Below are positions 43,101 through 55,100 of a stretch of 64,000 bases of DNA, in pieces. A program made the translations under genes and the position numbers. Positions within the stretch are counted from its first letter, which is position 1. Each line of letters opens with the position of its first letter. Origin of the DNA: Phocoena phocoena. Its lineage: Eukaryota > Chordata > Mammalia > Artiodactyla > Phocoenidae. The notes under the pieces were generated by a model. That model was not told the origin of the DNA and ran no database searches. It saw nothing but the letters and a program-made list of their open reading frames with translations. The stretch is taken from NCBI RefSeq assembly GCF_963924675.1, contig NC_089220.1, positions 84,509,168-84,573,167 on the forward strand. Direction: 5' to 3'.

Positions 43101-46100
43101 TTAGATCACTTAGAACTATTATTCTTCTGTAATATTTCACCTCCGTCTAAAAACCTTCCATTTTTTAAGCCTCCTTATTCTTTTACAACCAAAACATTTA
43201 TTTTATATTGTGGTTCTCAACCCAGGATGTGTGGGAGAATCATTTGTGGAGCTTTTTAAAAACACTGATATTTAGGCCTCACCAAATCCCAGGTAACTAA
43301 ATTAACTCTCAGAGGGTAGGGTCCAGTCACCATACTGAAATGGACTGACAAGTCAGGATGCAAAGCCCTCTTATTCCCTACTTCCACGTGCAGAGTACCA
43401 GTTGTCTACTACCGTCTAAAATGCTGGAAGGTTTCTCTGTAAGGAAGAAGATGACCCTAAAGGAAACATGATACAGAAAACAAATGAAAGCCTTGAAAAA
43501 TGTCTTACAATAACCTATTGAATTATCAACTCCTGGAATCAAGCTACACAGACGATTCAATTAAGGTTACATAACAAGCTATAAATGTTAACAACTTAAA
43601 GAATAGATGACAGAAGTTGAGATAAGGACAGGAGGTGAAGGAAAGTATAAGGATGCTAATATCTGCAGTTTACAGGATATGTGTCTGCAGTCATGGAACA
43701 AGAAATAAAGGTTTAAGAATGTTAAAAGCTGCAAAGGTAATAGAGTGAGTAAGTGGTATAAGTCTATTAGGAAGAAGATGGGGAGATGAGAGTGGTACAA
43801 ATGAAGTAAATCTTAGTACATGAGGCACTGAAAATAGTTATTGAAAATACAAATGAATATCCCATCAGCAAATCATTAGTGATATGTAAGTAACCACTTA
43901 ACATCAAACCCCAGAAATACGAAGGGTAGGGCAGAGAATGACTTACTTTTCATTATACTCTCTTTAGTATTTTATTATTCTAACTATATGTATGTATTAG
44001 TTTATTTCAAAAAATTAGAATTTATGTTTAAAAAGCTACAAAAACACCAAAAACAAATCAAGCCTCTCCTTTATCGTCTCTAGGTAGGATAACATGCTTA
44101 ATGCCTTCCTCACACTCGATGAGGATATAATTCACCTATTTTTCCCTAGAGCTTTTATAGTTTCATATTTTACATTTAAATCTTTAATCCATCCAGATTT
44201 CATTTTGGTGTGAGAAAATGATCATGTTTCATTGCCCACCCCCTCACCAAAAACATAGTCAATGTTTTCCCTGCATCATGTGTTGAATAATGAATCCAAC
44301 CATCCCCCACTAATGTGAGGGGCAGCCATTGTCATACGATGATTTCTTCTGGAAGCAGTTCTGTTCAGGACATTCTGGTACCTGTGCCATGCTGTTTTGA
44401 TGACAAAGCTCTTTACTTCTAGTTTATGATAATGCACATGCCCTTCTTCCCTTACTCCCTTATGTTGACCTTTAACAAGTTACTTTGGGCTCTCTGAGCC
44501 TCAGTTTCCCTACCTGTGAACTGCAGATAATGTTAATACTTGTCTCATAGGCTTTGAGGAATAAATGAGATAATCCATGAGAATACTTAGCCCAGTGCAG
44601 TTATGATATTAGCTGTAATTGTTATTAGTTATAGCATACTGCCTAGCATATAGTGTATATTCAGTAAATTAACATACTTTTAATAATTTGTGGGAATTCC
44701 CTGGCACTTTCTCTGCCATGGGCCTGGGTTCAATACCTGTTCAGGGAACTAAGATCCCACAAACCATGTGGTGTGCCCCCCCCCCCCAAAAAAATAATTG
44801 GCTTATTTACACACACTAAGATACCTTTGAATGCTTTGCAAGCCTAGTTTTTTAGCTTGGGTTGTTAAGTGTTTCTTTCTGAATACTCTATCATTCTTGT
44901 TCTTGCCTATAATTTAGTGCTGGAGGGTTTTAAAATTATCTCTTGCATATGTAATACATATTTTTTATTCAGTTTAAATTCTGATTCTTCCTGAGCATTG
45001 TAACTCTATACATTGGACATGGCAGATTAATGTCTCTCTTTTTCAGGATGAAATTCAAACTTCTGCATCTTCTTGTGATGAGATTGAGGTACAGCTCAGC
45101 AGCCAGGAGCAAGCTGAGAGGGAGCCAGTGGGCCATGTCACCAAAACAAGGAGAAGGCGCAGGACTGTCTACAGGAGCCCTGACTCCCAGGTGAATAGAA
45201 ATGTGCAAACTAAAAATAAGCTACCACCTGTGCCCAAACTGGTATATTATTAGGGAGCCTTCTCTTAATTCCCTTATGATATCGGGTGGTGGCAAACACT
45301 GCTGTGAGCTCCATGAAAGCGCAAACCTGCGTCTGGCCTCATCACACCCCGGGCATTGGCACTCGGGAAGCACTTAGTAAGTATTAAGCACAAATTAAAT
45401 GTTTGCTGAATAATATGAACATTCATTGAGTGTTTTCTTAAGTGAGGTATAGTAAGTAAGAAGGAAAGAGATACCAACATCAAATATGATTTTTTTTTTT
45501 TTTCCTCCTTCTTATCTTGTCCCGGGCCTGATGATCAGCTGAGCTTAGTCTTTGAACAGTGTGGTCATGTGATTCTGGGGGCTTCTCCCACTTGCTCTGA
45601 GAGGACTCTGATTTTATTATCCTTTCATTCAAATGTAACTTTTACAAGATGGTCCTAATTTTTATTTTCTAGCTTTGTGTAGTCCCTTAGTCACTAGCTT
45701 GTCTAGTTAGTTTCTTCTCCCTAGGAGAGCAACCTCTGCCTTGTATGCCTTCCAGTGGTCCCTAGTCTCTACTATTCCCAGATGCATGTTCTCATGACAT
45801 TTGGTGAGGCAGAGAACCAAATCTGCCACTCAAAAATCTTGGTCTTCTACATTTCTTTCTTTAATTCATTTTCCTCCTCAATTTGGTACCTATCTTTAGA
45901 AGGCAGTGATTACTTTTTTCTTTCTTTATGTCTGAATATAAGCAATGTTTTTAATGATACGTTTTTAAATTGAGATATAATTCACATGTAACATCCTATC
46001 AGTTTCAGGTTTACAATGTAATGATTCAATATTTGTGGCGATCATTTCACAATATATATACAATAAGTCTAGTTAACACCTCATGTAGTTAGTTTTTTTC

Positions 46101-49100
46101 TTGTGATGAGAACTTTTCAGATCTACTCTTAGCAATTTTCAAATGTGATTCCTTCTTATTTGTTATTGAAATCATTTATTTTCTTTTAAAATCTGTAGCA
46201 GGATCATTCAGAGATAAAAGTATGTGATCCTCCTGAATTCCAGAATCAAGAAAAGCATGAAAACCAGGCTCTCAGAACTGTTGTAGAAGCTCCTTCTCTA
46301 CCAAACAAGAGTCAAGATGAGAATGCAGTGCCCTCAGGAAAAAGTGGAATAAATGGTATGCCAAGTAACTTTTTAAAAATCCAAAATTGCTAGGGTAACC
46401 ATGTGCATTAATTTCCTAGGACTGCCATAGCAAAGTGCCATAAACTGGGCAACTTAAAACAACAGAAATTTGGGAATTCCCTGGCAGTCCAGTGGTTAGG
46501 ATTTGGCGCTTTCACTGCTGGGACACGAGTTCGGTCCCTGGTCAGGGAACTAAAATCCTGAAAGCTGCACGGTACGGCCAAAAAAAAAACACACAAATTT
46601 ATTCTCTCACAGTTCTGGAGGCTGGAGTCTAACATCAGGGTGTCAGTAGGGCCATCTTCCTCCAAGATTCTGGGGAGAATCTTTCCTGGCCACTTCATAC
46701 CTTCGGTGGTGGCTGTAGACCTGGGCTTGCAGCTGAATCTCTGCCTCCTCATCATGTGGCAGTCTCTCTGTGTGTCTTTTTCTTTCTTTCTTTCTTTCTT
46801 TTTTTTTAATATTCATTCATTCATTTATTTATTTATGGCTGCATTGGGTCTTTGTTGCGGCGAGCAGGGGCTACTCTTCCTGGGGGTGTGTGTGCTTCTC
46901 GTTACAGTGGCTTCTCTTGCTGTGGAGCATGGCTCTAGGCCCATGGGCCTCAGTTGTTCTGGCTTGTGGGCTCAGTAGTTGTGGCTCGTGGGTTCTAGAG
47001 CGGAGGCTCAGTAGTTGTGGCGCACAGGCTTAGTTGCTCCGCAGCATGTGGAATCTTCCCAGACCAGGGCTCGAACCCGTGTCCCCTGCATTGGCAGGCA
47101 GGTTCTTAACCACTTCACCACCAGGGAAGTTCCTATTTATTTATTTATTTGGCTGTGTCCAGTCTTAGTTGTGGCACGTGGGATCTTTGTTGCAGTGTGT
47201 GGGCTTCTCTCTAGTTGTAGCACATGGGCTCTCTAGTTGTGGCACGTGGGCTCTCTAGTTGTGGCACACGGGCTCTCTAGTTGTGGTATGCGTGCTCTAG
47301 AGCTCATGGGCTCAGTAGTTGCAGCACACAGGCTTAGTTGCCCCATGGCATATGGGATCTTAGTTGCCTGATCAGGGATCAAACCCAAGTCCCCTGCATT
47401 GGAAGGCGGATTCTTAACCACTGGACCACCAGGGAAGTTCCTGTGTGTCTTTTTCTTTACATCCTTTTCTTAAAAGGACACCAGTTATATTGGATTAGGT
47501 CCATCCTAATGACCTTGGTTTAAGTTGATTATGTCTACAAAGACCCTTTCCAAATAAGGTCAGATCACAATTATTAGAGGTTAAGACTTCATTCATCATA
47601 TCTCTTTTGGGGAAACAGTTCAGCCCGTAACACCATTATGTAGAACTTCTAAGTGTTCAGCAATGAAAGCAAAAGTTAGAACCAAATACAGTAGGCCATC
47701 AGGTCACCTTTAATAACCGTGTAGAAAGCAGAATATGAGTGGTATCTGGAAAGTTTAAGGCAGTTGATCTTAAGGCAGGATGAGGAGAGAGCCTGGCTCA
47801 TTCTGCCAATTAGCTCCTTCTGGCCTGCTCCAGAGACAGGTACAAAGACCTGTTAGCCCCTTCAAGTAGGACAGTTAAAAAGGATCTGTAGGCTTCCCTG
47901 GTGGCGCAGTGGTTGAGAGTCCGCCTGCCGATGCAGGGGACGTGGGTTCGTGCCCCAGTCTGGGAAGATCCCACATGCCGCAGAGCGGCTAGGCCGGTGT
48001 ACTATGGCCCTGGAGCCTGTGCTCCGCAACAGGAGAGGCCACAACAGTGAGAGGCCTGCGTACTGCAAAAAAAAAAAAAAAAAAGGATCTGCAGAATCTA
48101 CCTTCCCAGGGGGGTGGCCATTTTATTATGATAAATGTATATTTTACTTAGTCTCTAACCTCCTAAAAACCTCTTCCCTAAACTTGCTCGACTAAAAATT
48201 TGTTTCAATAAGGCCAGAAAACTTCAGTTCCCCTATGGCTAACAGGACTTGGTGCTTTCTGATTTCATCCCTCGGGAAGCCTGCCAGTTGCAACAGTGTC
48301 TCAGTGTTCATTTCCCCCAGCACATCTATCTGGGACCTGAGGCTTGCCTGAGGGGATTGGGAGAGAAGATGATCCACTCATGTCCACCAAGCAGTTTAAT
48401 GCAGAATTTCTAATGCTGAGCCCTCCCAGTTACCCCAGAATTTTGAATGTCTTACTAAATCTAGAAAGTTAAAGAAGGTAGATGTTCTGATTTGTAGGTC
48501 TGAGGTGAGCCTGGAATTGTGCAGATTTAATAAGTACCCCAGGTAATTTTGATGCATATGCCTTATAAACACATTTTGAAATCCTGAGACGAGGGGAATG
48601 TAAAGAAATATGACAGAGTCAGAAGTGGGGGTGAAATTTAAAATATCTATTATTTCACCAATCTTGTTGTCAAGAAGACTTACTTCTAGGACCCAGTTTT
48701 GAAGGCATGGGAAAAATGAGGGTGGACCCTTTAAGTCAGGTTTGCCCAATGAAGCACACAGGCAGTTTGAAGGAGAAAAATCAGTTTCTGGTGAGAGGAA
48801 TTTTTTAAACTTTGACATAATTCCAGACTTAAAGTTGTAAGAATAGTACCAAGAGTTCCTATATATCGTTCACCTAGATTTCTCAAATGTTAATATTTTG
48901 ACATATTTGCTTTATCCTCCTATTTATATTTATATACATATCTACGTATGTATATGTGTTATATACATTTTTTTCCTGAGGTGTTTGAGAGTGTTTCAGA
49001 TATGTTCCCCTTTACCCCTAAATATTTGTGTTTCTTAAAACATCAGGACTTTTTCTCACAAATGTACAGAGAGCAGAAAGTTCACTGATAGGGCTTCTTC

Positions 49101-52100
49101 ATATTCTGCATTACAACTAACCTCAGAAACAACCACTTGTCAAGGTTTGGTATAGTATCAAAGAAGAATATCCACAATTATCTGAAAAGGCTATTAAAAT
49201 ACTCTTCACTTTCAACCATATAGCTGTATATGACAAAATTCATTTTCATATATTACTTCAATCAAAACAGTATATCACAACATATGTATACAGAAGAAAG
49301 GAGAATCCAGCTGCCTTTTATTGTCAGATGTTAAAGAAATTGTAAAAGAAAAACAACAAACACTCTACTCACTTTTTTGATTTAGAAATTTTAGCCGTTT
49401 TCATAAATTATTTATGTTAACGTATAGTGGGTATATTTTTAGTGAATCAATTATTTTTTAATGTCTTAGTTTTAATATCTAATATGGCACATATTGATAT
49501 AACGTACATGAACAAAAATTCTTTGGGGTCCTCAGTAACTTTTGAGAGTACAAAGGGATCCTGAGGCTAGAAAGTGTGAGACCTGCTAACTAACCTGTAG
49601 ACAGACCTTATCTAGATTTCATCCCAGCAATGTCCCTTAAAACAAAGGCAAATCTCAACTCATCCTTTGCATTTCATTGCCATGTCTCTCTTTTTTTTGA
49701 ATAAATTTATTTATTTATACATTTTTAAATTTTTGACTGCGTGGGGTCTTTGTTGCTGCACACGGGCTTTCTCTAGTTGCGGCGAGCACGGGCTACTCTT
49801 TGTTGCCGTGCGCAGGCTTCTCATTGTGGTGGCTTCTCGTTGAGGAGCACAGGCTCTAGGCGCATGGGCTTCAGTAGTTGTGGCACACAGGCTCAGTAGT
49901 TGTGGCTCACAGGCTCTAGAGCACAGGCTCAGTAGTTGTGGCACATGGGCTTAGTTGCTCCGCAGCATTTGGGATCTTCCCAGACCAGGGCTCGAACCCG
50001 TGTCTCCTGCATTGGCAGGCAGATTCTTAACCACTGCACCACCAGGGAAGTCCTGCCATGTCTCTTTAAGCTACTTTAATCTGGAACAGTTCCTCAGCCT
50101 TCCTTTGTCTTCTACCGCATTGACCTTTTTTAAATACAGTTTCTTGGGTCCTCTGACTTGGTTTGTCTAATGTTGCTGATGGTTAGATTCAGATCATGCA
50201 CTATTGGCAGGAATCCCGCAAACTAGGGCTGTGTCCTCCTCATTCAGCACCCCAGAGGGCTCAGATGTTGGTTTGTTCTATGACTAGTCTTGTCAACTTG
50301 CATCACCTGGTTATGGTGGTGTCTGCTAGGTTGCTCCTTTGTAATAGTTATTATATTTCCATTTGTAATAAGTATCTTGTGAGGAATGACTGTGACTCCT
50401 TAAATATCCTATTTCATGGCCAAGGTCCAAGCAAAAGCCCTATAACCCCTCTGCTCTATCCAGTCATTCTTTTGCCTTGTTTTATGGATGCATTGGGAAA
50501 CCTTAAGGATGAGTGACTTTATAAGTAGCATTTCTTGAAAACCCACTTGCACAGTTTTTAGTAGATTGCCTTAAGCTGAAAAAGATACTAGAATGTGGGA
50601 GATAAGTAGGGGGAAATAGCAACCCTTATATACATGATGGCTTTAACTGGATTTAAAGAACAAAAGCAAAACAAGTATAGAAGCAAAGGACCTGAAAAAA
50701 TATAATAAACATAATAATAGCCAAAATGATAATAGTGTTTCTTAGGCTGGTGGGATTGTGTGACTTTTATCATCCTTGTTAAAACAATTAGACATGTTCA
50801 AGCAAAAGTTCTGGAAAAGAGTTTTATAAACATACAGAAATTTAAAAACATCTATACAAGAAGCATAAAATTTCTGTCTACTTGAAATATGAGCTAAAAT
50901 TGTGGTGATGCTGTAACTAATGCTTTGTGCTCCTTGTGCCGTCTCTCCCATAGCTTGGCAGAGGCCTATCACATGAATATGCTCCACGTTAACTTACATT
51001 TCTTAATGGGAATAATTTTTGGAAATCTTTCATTAGTTCTGTATCCTTGGATTCAGGTAATGAAGGTCCAAAGATACCTTCAGAAAGAAAGAAGTCTCTC
51101 TACACAGATGGGTTTTCCAAACGTGGAAAAAATAAAAGAACTGCAAGCACTACTCCAAGTAAGTTTTGCACACAAAGAAATATAAAATGGTGGTTGGCCC
51201 CCTTCAGGCTGACGCTGGAGAGGCAGTGCACTGTGACAGCCGAAGGCCCAGACACTGGCGTTGGGGTTTGCGCCCTCGTTCCCTCATTTTCTGCCTGTGA
51301 GACCTTGGGAAACTTATTTATCCCCAGTAAACCCACGTCCTCAGTTTAAAGTGGGAATAGTTAAACTACCTATTTCATCAGGTTAATATATGGATTAATT
51401 AAGACTGTTTTCCACTTCTGATTACCTAGCAGGGCAGCTAACCTGTAGCAAGTATTCAAGAAATATCTGAGAATTAATGTGTATCAAGTACTTGGCACAA
51501 TGTCTATCTTGTAAAAAATTATTTTTAGTAATAAGTCTAAGGGACTCCATTTCTGGACATGTAATTCTCTTTCTCTGTTGCCTGGCACATAGAATGTTGC
51601 TTGTGCTATATATTTAGAGTACTTAAAATGCTGGTTAGCATATTTGACAAATTCTAACAATTATACTTAATAAGAATATAATTAGTTAGAATAGTACAGA
51701 GCAGGAGTCAGCAAACTATTGCCCATCTTGGCCTGTCTTATAGCCCTTGAGCTAAGAATGGTTTCTACATTTGTAAAGTGTTGTATATAAGAAAGAATAT
51801 GAGACAGAGACCACAGTGTATGTGACCGCCAAGCCTAAAATATTTACTGTCTGCCCGTTTACAGAAAGTTTGCCAATCCTTTGCATAGAGCTTTCTTAGC
51901 ATTATTAAATGTCAAATTTATGATTAAGTAAAGGCCATTAATTAATTGGTGAGGGGAGAGGACAAATCTGTTAATCTTTTCTTATCCTCTGGACTAAACG
52001 AAGATGTTAGCAGTGAAATGGACAATGGAGAGATGGTCAGTGTTCGATAGTTTATAAGGTGAATATGCTTTGCCCCTGACTTTCTAAAACCTAAATGTTT

Positions 52101-55100
52101 TGAAATTAAAATTTTAGCAAAGATGATGCTGAAGTTGAATGTCAGGGATGCCAAGACAAGAACAAGTGTTAACAGAAAAACATAGGGAAGGTGAATAAAT
52201 GGACTTTGTCTTGTTAATTGTCATATTTGGGGAAATATTCTAGATTTTAAGAAGCTTCATGAGGCTCGTTTTAAGGAAATGGAGTCCATTGATCAATATG
52301 TTGAGAGAAAAAAGAAACATTTTGAAGAACACAATTCATTTAATGAACTGAAGGTATGCTGATAAAATTATGTTCTTAATGCCACTAAGCTGTTTGTTTT
52401 TAATGTTGATACTGTGTATATACAATGGTTAATACAATTAGCTATTATTCTACTAGTGGAATGGATTTGTTTGAGTCTGATGTATTTTTATTATTTTAAA
52501 TTTGTTTTTGAGAATTTTCAAAACCCTCCAGATAAAGCAGTGAATCTTCACTATGAAAAAGAATTCTGTAAAAAATAAAGTTAAAAAAATAAAACATTTA
52601 AAAAAAATTTGTAAAAAAATTTTTTAAAGTAAACAGTAAAAAAAAGGAAGAACTCCAAAGTACCAATAAGTTGTTCTGTTTTCCACATTCAGACACTGTG
52701 CCTATCACTTTTGTTGGGGAAGGACTGATATATGGCTGAAGCCATCTCTCCCTGTCTCTGACCTAAAGGGAAAAGGAGTGACTAGCAGTTGCTAATTTAA
52801 AGGCTTCCTATCATAACTGAGCTCCCTGGGTGGGGGCCTTCAGGCCAGGTCCTGCTGGACTCAAGCAGCTTTGAGTAAGAGAAGGTGAAGTCAACCCCGA
52901 GGCTGAGTTAGCAGCAGAGTAGTGAGTAAATAACATCCTAGGAAGTTGATGTTCCTGTCTTACATGGTATCTGGTGTTAAAGGGGTACCACAAAGATGGA
53001 TGGGAAACATTTTTGAATTTAATAATACATAATAACCTGCCTATTTCTCAAAGAATTTGAGGCAGTTTGTGGTATTACACACAACACAAAACAGTATAAA
53101 TCTGGTTTAAAAGGGGCAGAAAATGAGCACTGTTAACAGGTACAGTGACTAATATATCAGTCACTCAGTTGAGTTTTGAGTTTTCTGATATCAGTGCCAA
53201 TGGGGAAATGCACTGGGTAATAAGTTCTAAATAATTAACCAAAAAACCATAATTAACAAAAAACCATACGGTTCTTAGAAGCTTACTCTTGGATAATAAA
53301 TGGTCATTTGAACATTTATAAAACCACTGTTACCACAGTTGAAGACACTGTTAACAACCTTCTAGCACACAGTCTTGGCATTAAATATCTCCATTCCTTC
53401 ATAGTGATCTAACAACATGGGTGGATAATCCAGGGAAGAGATATTCAGTATGTCCATAAGAAGACTCTTAACTATTAGCAAGGGCTAAGTATCACAACAT
53501 TGACAGCTGAGTATTGGGACAAGAGGCCCATCCTGGCGGAGCGGGGGAGGGTGTCCTGCTGATGCTTTACAGAAAGTAGACAGTTAGCTTCTTTTTCTGC
53601 ATAGGCATGAGCTAGCTGCAAATATGCCTGTAAGGAGGGCCACTCGTTCTCCTTACCATGAAGCTGAGCCTACTTAAGTACTTGATTGAAAGTCAAGCTT
53701 TCTGTACTACTTAATATGGATGAATTAATTTCCAGGTAAAAGTTAAGGGTAGAACAACTGCTTCAACCATAAACTTGAGTGTAGCCTTGAAGATGTGTTG
53801 AATAAATGAGTAGCTTATGTTGGTTTTTAGTTGATAGCCCCATCTGAATGAGTTCTAAAATCCCACCCCAGCGCCACTGTTGAAGGAATTGGCTAATCAA
53901 ATGGGTTATTTGGTATGATCTGTTTGGAGACTAGAGAATAAAAAACAATTACAGTGACTTCACCATAGCTAATATGGATTTCTTGACGGTTGACTTGTTT
54001 GGGGATTGGTCATTTGGAGAGTGATGGACAATAAGAAATGAGCAGAGATCTAGAGAGAATCATCCTGGCTGTGACCAATCTCTCCTTTCATGATTAGAGG
54101 ATGGAAACCTGATTGAGTTAGTTGCCAAATGGCTCCCCTCTGCAATGATCTGAAACCTTGTGCCCTGAGTTGCCTGTTTACTTTGCTAACAGTAGGAATG
54201 ATCAAATTTTTTGATCTTTGACAGTATATGACAAAATCCCAATTGAATTTGCAGTTCTCTGATCATTACATGTTACATGTTTATGTTACAAATATTTATG
54301 TGTTCATTGATGATTTTGCTGTGAATTTGCTTTTTCTTAATTTTTGCTGATTTATGAGCCACTTATCTATATTAATGACATATATATAATAATACATATA
54401 ATTATGTACATATATTATGTATTATATGTTCTAAATACTTTCCCACAGTTTGTCTTAACGGTGTCTTACCTTGTGGAAGGTTGTATTGTTTTATCCAACT
54501 ATCCAGCTTTTCCTTCTAAAACTGAGGGTTTTGTCTTGCTCTCCCTGTCCCAAGATCATAAAAATATGCTCTTATATTTATTTTTACTGCTTTTATTATT
54601 TTTCCCTATGTTTACTCCTTAACCCACATTTTAATTTTTATGTATGGTATGATTGAGCTCTTTGCTTTGTTAAACCAGGATTTTTTTTTTGCTAAAAGAA
54701 AGGAAGGAATTGGTTAGATACACTGCAAACAAAATAAATTAGTGCTACTAGAGTCTGTGGCATAATATTCTACCTGAAAAGTCAGAAAGATTGGTATTCA
54801 GTGCGAGTAGAATCATTTAAACATAAGTTGCTCAAGCAAAGGTATAGAGTTGGTGATTCTATCACCAGGTATACTGGAAAGTGGGAATTTTAGGGGAAAG
54901 TCAGAAGAAGGCATAAAAGGGGTGGTTAAATATAACAGCATACTTAATACATCTAACCTGAGTTTTCAGCTTATAGTAAAGATATGTATCTACCAAATAC
55001 TTTGGTTTTAAATTTGTCTCACAACATGAGAATCTCTTCTGCTCGTATGTTGAAATGAGAAGTTAACATAATTCTCTAGTTTCTTGTATTATTTCATAGG

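Larger units (their letters stand above)
41129..45046 (+). other. NUSAP1 intron 2
   Basis: Contains MIRs (41365, 44475), a MER5-like hAT copy (43205), an L1 piece (44110), a SINE remnant (44695) and an unassigned 116-codon open frame at 42067-42417. 42418-43200 has L2-like composition in part. 43380-44080 shows nothing I recognise. Confidence 0.65.
46415..47640. repeat. MaLR (MLT1-like) LTR broken by three SINEs
   Basis: LTR pieces at about 46415-46470, 46591-46768 and 47441-47640 join into one element: 'actgccatagcaaagtgcca', 'attctctcacagttctggag', and 'ggttaagacttcattcatca'. The gaps are filled by SINEs. Confidence 0.7.
46356..51056 (+). other. NUSAP1 intron 4
   Basis: 4.7 kb. A MaLR LTR is broken by three SINEs (46415-47640), followed by SINEs at 47889 and 49692, a hAT remnant (48440) and an L1 piece (48830). 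Unique stretches at 49241-49680 and 50067-51050 show no recognised feature. Confidence 0.65.
51159..52243 (+). other. NUSAP1 intron 5
   Basis: 1.1 kb. It holds an MIR at 51215-51450 and a hAT remnant at 51705-51885. The rest shows nothing I recognise. Confidence 0.6.

Noticed and set aside
44770..44786. C-run of about 14 bases as a structured or regulatory element
   Set aside because: It replaces the end of a decayed SINE and is best explained as simple-sequence drift or a sequencing problem.
48396..48818. 140-codon minus-strand frame in NUSAP1 intron 4
   Set aside because: Partly overlaps a hAT remnant. I saw no homology or splice sites, and the strand is opposite to NUSAP1.
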